The position numbers and the translations under genes were made by a program. The notes under the pieces are model-generated. The model saw only the letters and a program-made list of their open reading frames with translations. It had not been told where the DNA came from and searched no databases. Shown piece by piece: positions 49,767-49,936 of a DNA stretch of 49,936 nt (the stretch's first letter is position 1; every line of letters starts with the position of its first letter). The stretch is from the NCBI GenBank assembly GCA_947631445.1, contig CANRLN010000009.1, positions 1 to 49,936 of the forward strand, read 5' to 3'. The DNA comes from an uncultured Clostridia bacterium. Its GTDB lineage: Bacteria; Bacillota; Clostridia; Oscillospirales; Ruminococcaceae.

Positions 49767-49936
49767 TTAATCAAACGGAATGTTGGATTTTGAAATTGAG
49801 GTTGCAGGGGCAGGAACACTATTATTATTATTATTATTATTTAAACTGGAGTTTTCAATTGTATTTTCTGAAACTGCTTCGGGCATAATTACCTGACCAT
49901 TTTGTTCCTGTTCATAGCTGTTTGCATATTGTGAAT
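49767..49936 (-). CDS. C-terminus of an Asn/Gln-rich protein, possibly SSB-like (partial)
   Basis: The last 56 residues of a minus-strand gene whose start lies outside the window. The tail is low complexity (Gln, Asn, Ser, Pro), includes six consecutive Asn encoded by AAT repeats (about 49819-49838), and ends SKSNIPFD. A disordered Asn/Gln linker with an I-P-F end recalls the protein-interaction tip of single-stranded DNA-binding protein, but the tip here lacks the usual acidic run, so the assignment is tentative. Confidence 0.5.
   Translation of the reverse strand, partial: SQYANSYEQEQNGQVIMPEAVSENTIENSSLNNNNNNNSVPAPATSISKSNIPFD

Noticed and set aside
1-49936. tRNA, rRNA, CRISPR arrays, transposases or prophage genes
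   Set aside because: Reading the intergenic regions showed no cloverleaf-like tRNA, no regularly spaced repeats, and no integrase or transposase motifs. Gene content is core chromosomal. tRNAscan and a CRISPR finder could confirm.

Overview
This window reads as chromosomal core genome from a low-GC, endospore-forming Clostridia, most likely Oscillospiraceae/Ruminococcaceae from a gut or rumen. The base is AT-rich intergenic DNA, strong Shine-Dalgarno sites, TTGACA-N17-TATAAT promoters, and clostridial gene sets: split transketolase, GlgC plus GlgD, Hfq after MutL-MiaA, and a SepF/YlmH/DivIVA cluster. Sporulation genes are present (spoIIE, spoVT-like, cwlD-like). A membrane-anchored family 9 cellulase fits a fibre-degrading lifestyle. 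The species cannot be named from sequence reading alone. I saw no rRNA, tRNA, CRISPR array, prophage or transposase.

Layout. 1-3.6 kb (minus): purine operon purE-purC-purF-purM, running off the left edge, with a 235-nt leader holding a terminator-like hairpin. 3.6-4.1 kb: AT-rich spacer with at most a relic small ORF. 4.2-7.4 kb (plus): rsmA, then spoIIE behind a Spo0A-like promoter. 7.6-13.7 kb (plus): glycogen operon glgB-glgC-glgD-glgA. 13.8-20.0 kb (minus): a phosphoesterase, then a probable DUF896-WYL regulator-malQ-GH9 cellulase operon. 20.2-24.0 kb (plus): a transglutaminase-like lipoprotein, then a degenerate-Nudix regulator with a tRNA dihydrouridine synthase. 24.1-25.8 kb (minus): spoVT-like and tsaD. 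26.2-28.5 kb (plus): two unrecognised proteins with related N-terminal helix-turn-helix-like segments, the second beside pspA.

28.6-43.2 kb (minus): fourteen tightly packed genes, mutL-miaA-hfq-(HlyD-like)-yggS-sepF-ylmH-divIVA-ileS-lspA-rluD-HAD-tktN-tktC, linking mismatch repair, tRNA modification, RNA chaperoning, cell division, lipoprotein maturation and pentose phosphate metabolism. 43.2-45.0 kb: a LysR regulator divergent from the cwlD-like amidase. 45.1-47.3 kb (minus): gtrA and a UDP-galactopyranose-mutase-like flavoenzyme. 47.4-49.7 kb (plus): pyridoxamine kinase, trmL-like methyltransferase and degV. The right edge holds the C-terminus of an Asn-rich, possibly SSB-like protein.

The carbohydrate genes make a coherent picture: the cellulase feeds sugars in, glgBCDA stores glucose as glycogen, and MalQ remodels glucan chains. 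The least explained parts are the HTH-like/PspA locus (26.2-28.5 kb), a family of short dispersed intergenic palindromes, the Lys-rich tail on GlgB, and a HlyD-like protein inside a cell-division cluster.
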